DNA from: JBBAGC01 sp964491265
Lineage (GTDB): Bacteria; Spirochaetota; UBA4802; UBA5550
Length of the DNA stretch: 64,000 nucleotides
Direction: 5' to 3'
Assembly: GCA_964491265.1 (NCBI GenBank)
Contig: CAZBFP010000010.1
Coordinates: 1 to 64,000, forward strand
Of this stretch, positions 1-8,808 are shown piece after piece. Position 1 is the stretch's first letter; every line of letters begins with the position of its first letter. The position numbers were made by a program, and so were the translations under genes. The notes beneath the pieces are model-generated. The model did no database searches. It was not told the DNA's origin and worked only from the letters and a program-made list of their open reading frames with translations.

Positions 1-128
1 TTGATCCTCAAATTATTGGAAATTTCAGGGGGTGGGGTTAATTAAGCGCTTACAATTATACTTCAAAATGGGGCAAAACAACATATGCATCCAATTATAT
101 TGTACCTGTTGCTGATTCAGCCGGTAAA

Positions 129-1388
129 GTGGAAAAGGTTTTTACCCTTGTTGAGGATATTACAGAATGGAAGCAGATTGAGAAATACCGTGAACTTTCA
201 GGTGAGATATTATCTGTTTTAAACAGCGCGGATGACTTTAAAGATTCGATAAGCAGAATTTTATTATTGATAAAAGTGAAAACCGGGAGTGATGCAGTGG
301 GTATAAGACTCTTCGAAGGTGATGATTATCCTTATTTTATTCAAAACGGGTTTTCTAATGATTTTATTCTTCAGGAGAATTCCTTAATTTCCCGTGATTC
401 CTGCGGTGATATTTGCGTAAATAATGACGGTGATGTATCTCTTGAGTGCACATGCGGGCTTGTCATTTCCGGTAAAACAGATTCAGCTAACACTCTTTTT
501 ACCCCCGGCGGGAGCTGCTGGACAAATGACAGCTTCCCCTTACTTGAAATGCAGGAGAGTGAAGACCCCCGTTATAAAGCAAGAAATAACTGTATACATC
601 ATGGTTATGCCTCTGTTGCTCTTGTACCTGTTAAATCCGGGAATGAAGTTGTAGGCCTGCTCCAGCTTAACGGCTATGCAAAAAATTTATTTACTATTGA
701 ATTAGTGCAGGAACTGGAGATAATTGCCGCCCGTATTGGTGAGACACTTTTACGAAAACAGAATGAAGATAAAATCAGGGCTCTGCTTCAGGAGAAGGAA
801 TTATTATTAAAAGAGACCCATCATAGAGTTAAAAATAACATGAATACAGTACGCGGGCTGCTTTATCTGCAGGCTGAAGAATTATCTGACCCGATAAGTA
901 AAGGTATAATAAAAGAAGCTGCATCGCGTGTACAGAGTATGATGGTAATGTATGATAAACTCTATCGATCTGAAAGTCATCATGAAATGAATATTAATGA
1001 TTATCTTCCTTCTTTGATTGATGAAATAATCAGAATATTTGATTCCCGTATTCCGGTGAAAACAGATACCACTGTTGATGATGTAGTGTTAAGCGCTAAA
1101 GCTCTTTCAGCTCTTGGAATAATAATAAATGAGCTTATTACAAATTCAATGAAGTATGCTTTTGATACTTTGGATGAAGGCTTGATCTCTCTATCCCTGA
1201 CACATAAAAATAATAAAGTAACAGTTGTTTACAGGGATAATGGCCCCGGGCTTCCTGAGTCTATTAATTTTGAGGATTCCACAGGTTTCGGTATGCAGCT
1301 GATTGCGATGCTAATAAATCAGCTTGGAGGCGACATCAGAATAGAGCGTGGTGAAGGGACAAGGTTTGTACTGGAGTTTGATGTTTAA
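129..1388 (+). CDS. Sensor histidine kinase (GAF - HisKA_2 - HATPase), 5' end truncated or off-window
   Basis: Signal-transducing histidine kinase of the HisKA_2 type. Residues 1-20 are the tail of a PAS/PAC domain (VEDITEW), about 44-208 a cysteine-bearing GAF domain, about 225-305 the dimerisation/phosphoacceptor domain with the HHRVKNN box (H231/H232), and the rest a HATPase with an N-box-like NELITNS and DNGPGL. No membrane segment is visible. The GTG at 129 only marks the first start in the open frame. The same frame reads on upstream as PAS-like sequence (about 42-128) but meets a TAA at 39-41, so the true N-terminus is lost, frameshifted, or the gene is a truncated copy. It is followed by two paralogues. 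The output protein is unknown. Confidence 0.8.
   Translation: MEKVFTLVEDITEWKQIEKYRELSGEILSVLNSADDFKDSISRILLLIKVKTGSDAVGIRLFEGDDYPYFIQNGFSNDFILQENSLISRDSCGDICVNNDGDVSLECTCGLVISGKTDSANTLFTPGGSCWTNDSFPLLEMQESEDPRYKARNNCIHHGYASVALVPVKSGNEVVGLLQLNGYAKNLFTIELVQELEIIAARIGETLLRKQNEDKIRALLQEKELLLKETHHRVKNNMNTVRGLLYLQAEELSDPISKGIIKEAASRVQSMMVMYDKLYRSESHHEMNINDYLPSLIDEIIRIFDSRIPVKTDTTVDDVVLSAKALSALGIIINELITNSMKYAFDTLDEGLISLSLTHKNNKVTVVYRDNGPGLPESINFEDSTGFGMQLIAMLINQLGGDIRIERGEGTRFVLEFDV
867..975 (+). repeat. 109-bp exact repeat in the kinase phosphoacceptor region, copy 1 (copy 2 at 3309-3417)
   Basis: Positions 867-975 and 3309-3417 are identical base for base by direct reading (offset 2442). They encode the same part of the HisKA_2 domain. 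Similarity continues on both sides with scattered third-position changes. This indicates recent duplication or gene conversion between the neighbouring kinases. Confidence 0.9.
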
Positions 1389-1422
1389 TGTGATCTGCCT
1401 GATAGATGTTGTTGTCACTAAA

Positions 1423-1456
1423 GTGTAAACAACATCAGTAATGTGTAAGTTTTTTT
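1423..1456 (+). other. Intergenic motif pair after kinase 1 (second copy at 3868-3900)
   Basis: GTGTAAAC, then 7-8 bases, then TAATGTGTAAGTTTTTT. Almost the same arrangement (GTGTAAACA, spacer, TAATATGTAAATTTTTT) stands at 3868-3900 after kinase 2. It could be duplicated 3' sequence, a weak terminator or a regulatory site before the next kinase gene. No function can be assigned. Confidence 0.35.
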
Positions 1457-1559
1457 GTACCAGGCGCTGAAAAATAATAAAAAAGCATGAAAGTATTTGT
1501 TTTATTATACAAAAAGATTACTTTAATAATGGGTAATCATAATATTCCTCCTGGATTAT

Positions 1560-3830
1560 ATGTTGAAAAAAGAAAGTAAAACTATCCTCCTTGTTGAAGA
1601 TGAAGTACTAATCGCTGTAATACACAAGAAGATACTGTCAAAATACGGTTTTGATGTAGTAACTGCAGGTACAGGTGAAAAGGCTGTTGAAATTGCCCGT
1701 TCAGATGCTCCAGTTGACTTAATATTAATGGACATAAATCTGGGCGATGGAATAGACGGGACTGAAGCAGCAGAGATTATTCTAAAAATCCGTAATATTC
1801 CCCTTGTTTTTCTCTCCTCTCACACAGAACCGGAAGTTGTTGATAAAACTGAAGGGATTACATCCTACGGATATATTGTCAAGAATTCAGGGGAAACTGT
1901 TCTTATTGCAGCTATTAAAATGGCATTCCGTCTGTTTGAAACAAAACTGAAAGTGCAGGGCCACCTGAACCAGCAGGAGGTTCTTGTAGAGATACTTTTT
2001 GATCTGCATAAACGGATGAATCAGTCATTTGATGATCTAATGAATTATGCCATTGAAGCTTCGATTAAACTTACAGGAAGTGCCTTTGCTTTCGCCGGGC
2101 TTTTAAGCGAAGATGAATCAGTAATGACAATTCACGCCTGGTCAAAAGATGCAATGATTTCCTGCGCTGTTGATGAGGCACCAATCCATTTCCCCATAGA
2201 TCATGCGGGGGTATGGGGTGAATGTGTAAGACAAAGAAGGCTGGTTATAATAAATGATTATGATTCTTATACCGGAAGGAGCGGTTATCCGGAAGGGCAT
2301 GTGCCGATTACTAATTTTATGGCAGTGCCCATATTTGATGGAGACAGAATTACTGCTGTAGGCGCAGTTGCCAACAGCACTATGCCATATGAAATAACGG
2401 ATGTCCGTTCACTGATATCACTTTATGAAAGACTCTGGGAAATCATAAGGAGAAAGAAAAATGAAGAAACATTTCGTGAAAATGAAGCATTGCTTAAAAA
2501 TATAACTGAGAATATGCACAATCTTGTTGCATTAACTGATATGCAGGGTAATTTTAAATTTGTAGCGAAATCTCACAATATCCTCGGTTATGAGCCTGAA
2601 TATTTAATTGGGCGTAATGTGATGGAGTTTGTTCACCCTGAAGATATTAGCTATGTTACTGAAGGATTTATTAAATGGTTAACAGAGGGGCAGGAGAGCG
2701 CAATAACTGAATACAGATATCGCTGCGCTGACGGCTCCTATACATGGCTTGAAACAGTGGGAAGATTAATCAGGGATGCTGAAGGTAATGTTAAAGAGCT
2801 TATATTCAGTTCCAGGGATGTTACAGAAAAAAGGGAGGTTGAAGCTGATCTTCGAAAACTTGCTATAGCGCTTAACCAGAGCCCTTCCTGTATTGTTATT
2901 ACCGGAACTGATGGCATTATAGAATATGTGAATCCAAAATTTGTAGAACTTACTGGATACAGTATTGATGAAGCAATAGGGAGGAATCCTTCAATTCTTC
3001 AATCAGGTTATACACCGGTTGCTGTTTACAGTGAATTATGGAATACAATAAACTCGGGAAAAGTATGGCGGGGAAAATTTCAGAATAGAAAGAAGAATGG
3101 TGAACTTTATTGGGAATCAGCAATAATTGCCCCTATATTAAATGATCAGGGTAAAGTAATCAATATTATGGCAATAAAAGATGACATCACTGATATGAAA
3201 AAATCAGAAGAATCTATCAGTCTTCTGCTAAAGGAAAAGGAACTTCTTCTAAAAGAGACCCATCACAGAATAAAAAATAACATGAACACAGTATGCGGGC
3301 TGCTTTACCTGCAGGCTGAAGAATTATCTGACCCGATAAGTAAAGGTATAATAAAAGAAGCTGCATCGCGTGTACAGAGTATGATGGTAATGTATGATAA
3401 ACTCTATCGATCTGAAAATCATTATGAAATGAATGTTAGTGACTATCTCCCTTCTCTGATTGATGAAATAATCAGAATATTTGATTCCCGAATTCCGGTG
3501 AAAAAAGATATTCATGTTGATGATGTAGTGTTAAGCGCTAAAGCTCTTTCATCTCTGGGTATAATAATTAATGAGCTTATTACAAACTCCATGAAGTACG
3601 CTTTTGGTAATGTGAGTGAAGGCTTAATCTCTTTGTCACTGAGAGAGAAAGATGACAAGGTAACTGTTTTTTATAGTGATAACGGCCCCGGGCTTCCTGA
3701 ATCAGTTAACTTTGATAATTCCACAGGATTCGGTATGCAGCTGATTGCAATGCTAATAAATCAGCTTGGAGGCGACATCAGAATTGAGCGCGGTGAAGGG
3801 GCCATGTTTGTATTCGAGTTTAATGTTTAA
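1560..3830 (+). CDS. Hybrid receiver - GAF - PAS - PAS - HisKA_2 histidine kinase
   Basis: Cytoplasmic sensor kinase with an N-terminal receiver. Residues 7-125 form the receiver with phospho-acceptor D58 (MDINLGDG) and the downstream SS and K region. About 140-300 is a GAF domain, 310-430 and 435-560 are two PAS/PAC domains, and about 565-650 is the HisKA_2 domain with HHRIKNN (H568/H569), followed by the HATPase (NELITNS, DNGPGL). The receiver at the N-terminus suggests that a partner kinase phosphorylates it and that it may act in a relay with its neighbours. It starts at ATG 1560 without a strong Shine-Dalgarno. Long DNA identity with both flanking kinases marks it as part of a recently duplicated set. 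Confidence 0.88.
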   Translation: MLKKESKTILLVEDEVLIAVIHKKILSKYGFDVVTAGTGEKAVEIARSDAPVDLILMDINLGDGIDGTEAAEIILKIRNIPLVFLSSHTEPEVVDKTEGITSYGYIVKNSGETVLIAAIKMAFRLFETKLKVQGHLNQQEVLVEILFDLHKRMNQSFDDLMNYAIEASIKLTGSAFAFAGLLSEDESVMTIHAWSKDAMISCAVDEAPIHFPIDHAGVWGECVRQRRLVIINDYDSYTGRSGYPEGHVPITNFMAVPIFDGDRITAVGAVANSTMPYEITDVRSLISLYERLWEIIRRKKNEETFRENEALLKNITENMHNLVALTDMQGNFKFVAKSHNILGYEPEYLIGRNVMEFVHPEDISYVTEGFIKWLTEGQESAITEYRYRCADGSYTWLETVGRLIRDAEGNVKELIFSSRDVTEKREVEADLRKLAIALNQSPSCIVITGTDGIIEYVNPKFVELTGYSIDEAIGRNPSILQSGYTPVAVYSELWNTINSGKVWRGKFQNRKKNGELYWESAIIAPILNDQGKVINIMAIKDDITDMKKSEESISLLLKEKELLLKETHHRIKNNMNTVCGLLYLQAEELSDPISKGIIKEAASRVQSMMVMYDKLYRSENHYEMNVSDYLPSLIDEIIRIFDSRIPVKKDIHVDDVVLSAKALSSLGIIINELITNSMKYAFGNVSEGLISLSLREKDDKVTVFYSDNGPGLPESVNFDNSTGFGMQLIAMLINQLGGDIRIERGEGAMFVFEFNV
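1697..1901 (+). repeat. 205-bp exact repeat in the receiver domain, copy 1
   Basis: Identical base for base to 4177-4381, ending at 1901/4381. Both copies encode the core of the receiver domain including the phospho-acceptor Asp. Identity at synonymous positions is not needed for protein function, so this points to gene conversion or a recent tandem duplication. Confidence 0.92.
3309..3417 (+). repeat. 109-bp exact repeat in the kinase phosphoacceptor region, copy 2
   Basis: Second copy of the block at 867-975. See that entry. Confidence 0.9.
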
Positions 3831-4048
3831 TGTGATTTTTCTGATATTTATTATTAGCAGCCAAGTTGTGTAAACATTTTTGATAATATGTAAATTTTTT
3901 AATTCGTAATTGACTCAATTAGATTTTATTCTTGAAATATATTATTGTGATTTATAAAAAAGACTATCCGGGCTCTTTGGAATAATCATTTTCTGCATGG
4001 TTAAATCCGGCAATCGTCTCTTTAATATTATGTGATAGCGGAAAATAA

Positions 4049-6826
4049 ATGTTGAGTAAAACGATTCTCCTTGTAGAAGATGAAGCTATTATTGCTCTTT
4101 TACATAAAAAGAAATTAAATAAATACGGTTTTGATGTAGTAACTGCTGACACAGGTGAAAAGGCTGTTGAAATTGTCCGTTCAGATGCTCCAGTTGACTT
4201 AATATTAATGGACATAAATCTGGGCGATGGAATAGACGGGACTGAAGCAGCAGAGATTATTCTAAAAATCCGTAATATTCCCCTTGTTTTTCTCTCCTCT
4301 CACACAGAACCGGAAGTTGTTGATAAAACTGAAGGGATTACATCCTACGGATATATTGTCAAGAATTCAGGGGAAACTGTTTTAATGGCTTCAATAAGGA
4401 TGGCTTTTAAACTTTTTGATGCACACATAAAAAATAAAAGCTACAATCAAAATCTTGAAAAGATTAATAAAGAACTTATCCGTTCAGAAAATGAGCTGAA
4501 AGAAAGTGAAGAAAGATATAAGTCAATAATATCTGTTTCAAATACCGGGGCCTGGGAATATCATTATGATGCCGATTATTTATGGTGCAGCCCGGAGTAT
4601 TTTACAATGCTCGGCAGAGATCCCGATGATTTCATGATTGATGGCAGTGCTAATTTACAAGAGGCATGGAAGGATCTTATACATCCGGATGACCGGGGAG
4701 CTGTTTTAAAATTATTTTCTGATTACCTTGCAAACGGATCTAAAGGGATGTATGAGAATTATTTCCGTATGCTGCATAAAAGCGGAGAGTGGGTCTGGAT
4801 AAGATCAAGAGGCCAGACTTTAAAAAATGTGGATGGCAGCTTATCTGATTTAACAGTTGGTACACATATAGATATTACTGAATTGAAAATTGCCGAGAGA
4901 ATAATAAAGAATAATAATCAGGAATTGGCAGAGTTAAACAGTGAGCTTCATAAAAAGAATATGCTTCTTCAGGAGCAGGAAAGAGAGTACCGGACTCTTT
5001 TTGAAAACACAGGTTCCGGAATTATTGTTATTGAAGAGGATACAACAATCAGTCTTGCCAATGATATCTTTGCAGCAAGACTTGGTTATACCAGAGATGA
5101 AATTGAGAATGTTAAAAAATGGACTGAGCTTGTTCATGAAGATGATCTTGATAGAATGCTTGAACAGCATAGATTGAGAAGAGATGATCCTGACAAGGCT
5201 GATTCAAGTTATGAATTCAGGTTTAAAGCCAGGTCAGGTGAATATATGGATACGCTATTGTTTATTTCTATGCTTCCGGGAACCAGCAGGAGCATTGCTT
5301 CATTAATTGATATTACAGCTAATAAAACTGCTATAGAATCCGCAAAAAGGTATAGAATGAAGCTGGAAGGTGCTTATGAAGAACTGGAAGCTGCTTATGA
5401 AGAACTGGAAGCGACTAATGAGGAGATTGAAGCTTCCATGCAGGAACTTGCCAGTACCGCCAGGGATCTGCAGGAGAGTGAGGCTAAATTCCGGAGTCTT
5501 GCTGAATCAGTGCCTGTTGCGATAATGATGTATCAGGATGATAAATGGATATACGTGAATCCGGCAGCTGAAAAGATGTCCGGTTACTCTAAAGAAGAAT
5601 TACTGGATATGAAGTTCTGGGATTTTGTCGCTCCGGAACATCAGAGTAAAGTAAAAGAAACAGGTCAAGGAAGGCAGAGGGATCTGAAATCTGATCCGGA
5701 TTATGAATTTAAAATTATATCAAAAGATGGAATAGAAAAATGGGTACATCTCTATGGATCAACTGTTTTGCATATGGGAAAGCATACAGGCTTGATATCT
5801 GTTATTGATATAACTGAAAATAAAGAAATAGCAGAAAAACTTAAGTTGAGTGAACATAAATATAGAAAAATATTTGAAAATGCTCAGGACGTTTTATATC
5901 AGACGGATATTGATGGAACTATTATTGAAATAAGCCCTTCAATAGAAAAGTATTCCGATTTTACCCGTGAGGATTTAATCGGCACCCCTGTACAAAATGT
6001 TTATCAGGATCCGGATGACAGGAATAAACTGATTAAGCTTATGCTTGAAAAAGGAGAAGTTGTTGATTACGAGTTAAGACTTAAATCTAAAGATGACCGT
6101 TTAATAATTACCGCAATCAGCTCTAACATTGTGTATGATTCACTAGGTAAGCCTATAAGTATTGAAGGTTCGTTACGTGACATTACAGAGCGAAAAAAGA
6201 CTGAGGAGAAAATTAGTCTTCTGCTGGCTGAAAAGGATCTTCTTTTAAAAGAAGTTCACCACCGTATCAAGAATAATATGAATACAATAAAAGGGCTTCT
6301 TACTCTGCAGATTCATTCAGAAGATAATCCCCAGGTTGTAGCATCTCTTCAAAGTGCAGAAAGCCGTGTTCACAGCATGTTGATGCTATATGACAGGCTT
6401 TATTCAGCAAATAATTACCGTGAACTTTCTGTGAAAGAATATCTTGCGCCGTTAGCATCAGAAATTATCGGAAGTTTTCCGTGCAGTAATAAAGTTGCTA
6501 TTGAAACAGATATCGATGATTTTATATTAAATGTAAGGATGCTTTCTCCGCTGGGAATAATAGTAAACGAGCTGCTCACAAATATGATGAAATATGCTTT
6601 TGCCGGGAGAGATTCAGGTAAAATATTTTTATCAGCTGAAATGGAGAACAACAGGGTAAGGGTTGTGATAGAGGATAATGGATCGGGTCTTCCTGAAGCA
6701 GTAAATTTCGGAAGTTCCACAGGTTTCGGCCTTGATCTGGTTAAAATGCTTACAGATCAGATAGAGGGGAGCATCAGAATTGAGCGTGGTGAAGGGACAA
6801 GATTTATACTGGAGTTTGATGTTTAA
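4049..6826 (+). CDS. Hybrid receiver - multi-PAS - HisKA_2 histidine kinase
   Basis: Large cytoplasmic sensor kinase of 925 residues. Residues 4-120 are a receiver with phospho-acceptor D55. PAS/PAC domains follow at about 155-280, 310-420, 500-610 and 625-730. A coiled coil at about 450-495 separates the second and third PAS domains and contains a 21-bp tandem repeat (5372-5389 and 5393-5410) encoding AYEELEA units. The HisKA_2 box has HHRIKNN (H737/H738) and the HATPase has NELLTNM and DNGSGL. The last bases and the sequence just after the stop match the ends of the two upstream kinases. Four PAS modules suggest sensing of a cytoplasmic ligand or redox signal, but no cofactor ligand is identifiable. 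Confidence 0.88.
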   Translation: MLSKTILLVEDEAIIALLHKKKLNKYGFDVVTADTGEKAVEIVRSDAPVDLILMDINLGDGIDGTEAAEIILKIRNIPLVFLSSHTEPEVVDKTEGITSYGYIVKNSGETVLMASIRMAFKLFDAHIKNKSYNQNLEKINKELIRSENELKESEERYKSIISVSNTGAWEYHYDADYLWCSPEYFTMLGRDPDDFMIDGSANLQEAWKDLIHPDDRGAVLKLFSDYLANGSKGMYENYFRMLHKSGEWVWIRSRGQTLKNVDGSLSDLTVGTHIDITELKIAERIIKNNNQELAELNSELHKKNMLLQEQEREYRTLFENTGSGIIVIEEDTTISLANDIFAARLGYTRDEIENVKKWTELVHEDDLDRMLEQHRLRRDDPDKADSSYEFRFKARSGEYMDTLLFISMLPGTSRSIASLIDITANKTAIESAKRYRMKLEGAYEELEAAYEELEATNEEIEASMQELASTARDLQESEAKFRSLAESVPVAIMMYQDDKWIYVNPAAEKMSGYSKEELLDMKFWDFVAPEHQSKVKETGQGRQRDLKSDPDYEFKIISKDGIEKWVHLYGSTVLHMGKHTGLISVIDITENKEIAEKLKLSEHKYRKIFENAQDVLYQTDIDGTIIEISPSIEKYSDFTREDLIGTPVQNVYQDPDDRNKLIKLMLEKGEVVDYELRLKSKDDRLIITAISSNIVYDSLGKPISIEGSLRDITERKKTEEKISLLLAEKDLLLKEVHHRIKNNMNTIKGLLTLQIHSEDNPQVVASLQSAESRVHSMLMLYDRLYSANNYRELSVKEYLAPLASEIIGSFPCSNKVAIETDIDDFILNVRMLSPLGIIVNELLTNMMKYAFAGRDSGKIFLSAEMENNRVRVVIEDNGSGLPEAVNFGSSTGFGLDLVKMLTDQIEGSIRIERGEGTRFILEFDV
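4177..4381 (+). repeat. 205-bp exact repeat in the receiver domain, copy 2
   Basis: Second copy of the block at 1697-1901. Outside it the two receivers differ at several bases, for example C1696 versus T4176 and C1902 versus T4382, which sets the ends of the exact match. Confidence 0.92.
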
Positions 6827-7209
6827 TGTGATTTTTCAGAGAGGGTGTGTGGATGTCAGTGCTTGTTAATTTTAAAAGTGAATATAAAGTGAATTCAGAA
6901 TATGACTGGTTTAACTTTGAATTCTGCAATTAACGTATTGGTAAAAGCCGATGCATAATCTGTTCTAATGAGAATTGCCCCGGCAGATTTATTTAACAGC
7001 TGATTGTTATTCATCATGAATTTAAATTTTCTACTGTTTTTAATGATGTTTTGTATATAAGACAAATCGCATATACCTGCATATTAATATCTGGAATTGA
7101 TATTCAGGTCAAAATAAATATATAATCCTGATTTATATTTATCTTGATAATAATCCCTCTATCTATAACAGTGATAAAGAATAATCAAATCCAGAGGCAG
7201 CAGCAGATA
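6827..7209. other. Intergenic stretch, nothing clear
   Basis: About 380 AT-rich bases between the kinase cluster and the MarC-family gene. The first 15 or so bases repeat the 3' flank of the other two kinases. No convincing ORF, tRNA, hairpin terminator or promoter was recognised. Confidence 0.5.
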
Positions 7210-7821
7210 ATGATAAATTCCCATGATATTCTATTCTTCGTAAACACATCCATTAAATTCTTTTTTCTCCTAACACCATTCTTTGCACTGACCATGTTCC
7301 TTGCAATGACCGACGGTATGAATAATTCAGCCAGGAAAAAGCTATCAGTTAAAATTACTATATCCGTCTATATCTCATGTCTTATACTCTTCCTTTTCGG
7401 TTCAGAGATATTCAGCATATTCGGTATTACCATTGATGCATTTAGAATAGGAACAGGGTCGCTCCTTTTTATTACCGCAGCAGGTCTGGTTCACTCAAAA
7501 GCAGCCCAGACTGCCGTATACAACTTCGAGGATGATATTGCAGTTGTCCCTCTTGCGATACCTGTAATTGTAGGCCCCGCTACCATCGGAGCAATCCTGG
7601 TTATGGGGGTCGAGATAGAGACTTTCAAACTTAAATTAATAGGTTTGTCAGCACTCTTTACCTCAATATTTTTTGTCGGGACGATGCTCTATCTGGCCTC
7701 CTATCTTGAAAATGTTTTAAAGAGAAAGGGTCTTATTATCATCAGTAAAATCACCGGGCTTATTCTGTCAGCCCTTGCGGCACAGCTTGTATTCACAGGG
7801 ATAAAGAATTTCATGAAGTAA
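7210..7821 (+). CDS. MarC family integral membrane protein
   Basis: Multi-pass inner-membrane protein of the MarC/YhgN family. Its substrate is not firmly known, and the old link to multiple antibiotic resistance has not held up. Six hydrophobic segments can be seen, with the family-typical polar patch TDG near the N-terminus and the PLAIPVIVGPATIGA stretch after the third segment. The ATG at 7210 gives 203 residues, the usual family length. The open frame extends to a TTG at 7144, but the extra 22 residues are polar, unlike the family, and lack a better ribosome site. It stands alone between the kinase cluster and a stretch of gene remnants. Confidence 0.82.
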   Translation: MINSHDILFFVNTSIKFFFLLTPFFALTMFLAMTDGMNNSARKKLSVKITISVYISCLILFLFGSEIFSIFGITIDAFRIGTGSLLFITAAGLVHSKAAQTAVYNFEDDIAVVPLAIPVIVGPATIGAILVMGVEIETFKLKLIGLSALFTSIFFVGTMLYLASYLENVLKRKGLIIISKITGLILSALAAQLVFTGIKNFMK

Positions 7822-7883
7822 CTGCTCAAGTCCAGCTGCGGGTGGATGTGCTGAGTCTGCGTCGCACTTAGTATGTTGAAGTG

Positions 7884-8050
7884 TCAGGGGCCGGGAGAGG
7901 AATCCTGGGCATAGGTAATCAGCCCCGGGCAGATAGCGTCGATATCAGGCTCTATTGCTATACAGGAAAGAGATCCGGTTATTGAAGCATAAAAACTATT
8001 TTCGGGCGTTAACAGGCCGGTAAACTCTCCGGCATTAAAACATACTCCCC
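7884..8050 (-). pseudogene. Possible coding remnant (about 50 residues, unknown family)
   Basis: On the minus strand a frame open from about 8050 to the TGA at 7884-7886 gives protein-like sequence (NAGEFTGLLTPENSF, then PDIDAICPGLI) with no start codon or ribosome site. It begins in a different frame where the next fragment stops. It may be the decayed 3' end of a secreted-protein gene. Weak evidence. Confidence 0.25.
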
Positions 8051-8271
8051 TTTGTTGTTATTTTCCAGATGCCCTTTACTTTCTCAGCCATAACCCATTT
8101 CTCGGCTTTTGATTTATCTTTATATGTAATAACAACAGTAACATTTGAAAGCAGCTTATTTTTTTTATTTATCTTTTCTTTGAGAGAGAGTGAAACTATC
8201 TGTCTATTCATGGTGAGGTTACTGTCGCAGTGCTGCCGGTACTCCTCAATAGTTATCTCTCCGCTGTTCAC
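8035..8271 (-). pseudogene. 3' fragment of a small NTF2/DUF4878-like protein gene
   Basis: A 78-codon frame from a GTG at 8271. The end reads like the last strands of small secreted NTF2-fold (DUF4878-type) proteins: a run of beta residues, then AEKVKGIWKITTKG. There is no signal peptide, lipobox or ribosome site, and the N-terminal half of such a domain is missing. The upstream edge meets a coding-like fragment on the opposite strand, so this looks like a truncated gene. The family assignment is tentative. Confidence 0.35.
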
Positions 8272-8410
8272 CGGACGATGGTATCAGTCAAACGGCAGCG
8301 GAAGGATCCGTTTTGAGTTTAACAGCGACCTGTCGGCTTTTACCGGCAAATGGGGCAGGGGTGATGCTGAACCGCGCGCAGCATGGGACGGGACAAAGGT
8401 CCAACCCTGA
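8258..8410 (+). pseudogene. 3' fragment of a W/G-rich repeat-type protein gene
   Basis: The frame ending at TGA 8408-8410 reads GRWYQSNGSGRIRFEF, then FTGKWGRGD and WDGTKV. This matches the C-terminal pattern of a common class of hypothetical proteins with lines such as 'FsG.Wgyg...W.G.r'. Only about 45 codons of this kind remain, starting around 8265, where the opposite-strand fragment also begins. It looks like a broken gene end. Confidence 0.4.
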
Positions 8411-8808
8411 ATTGAATTTAAGGCTTTTTGATATTAGTGCAACTAAATCTGTTATGCGAATATATTGGAGTTGACTGAGGACAATTCTCTCCTTAATTAT
8501 TGTGCATCGTTCCTTTCAGCTTCCCGAATTCTCCGAGTCAATTTATTTTCAATATAATCGCATATCTACAGAATTATCAATAATTTATAGCAACAACAAG
8601 CCTTAACTTCTACTAAATAAAGATTGTAATTTATAGTATATGTCTGTATGTTGATAATATTATGTGTCTAAAGGTGTAATATTATCACATTATTCAACTG
8701 TTTACATTAAAAACAGGGTGTTTCTGATATTTTATAATCTTAAGCATGTATGTAGAATATATGCCTTCTGTTGAAAACTCTGTTTAATTTATAGTAAATG
8801 AGAAAGAA
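8411..8808. other. Intergenic stretch upstream of the Fic gene
   Basis: AT-rich sequence of about 400 bases. A run near 8670-8720 (GTGTAATATTATCACATTATT, partly palindromic) could be operator-like. No ORF or terminator was recognised. Confidence 0.35.

Noticed and set aside
424..654. Plus-strand 76-codon ORF inside kinase 1
   Set aside because: Out-of-frame shadow of the GAF domain, which is well conserved in the main frame.
3324..3515. Minus-strand ORF inside kinase 2 (and other antisense ORFs such as 6415-6720, 17150-17431, 27240-27542, 51611-52000)
   Set aside because: They lie opposite clear coding sequence, have no ribosome sites or recognisable domains, and follow from base composition.
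3910..3943. Promoter TTGACT ... TATATT before kinase 3
   Set aside because: The spacer is 22 bases, too long for a sigma70 promoter.
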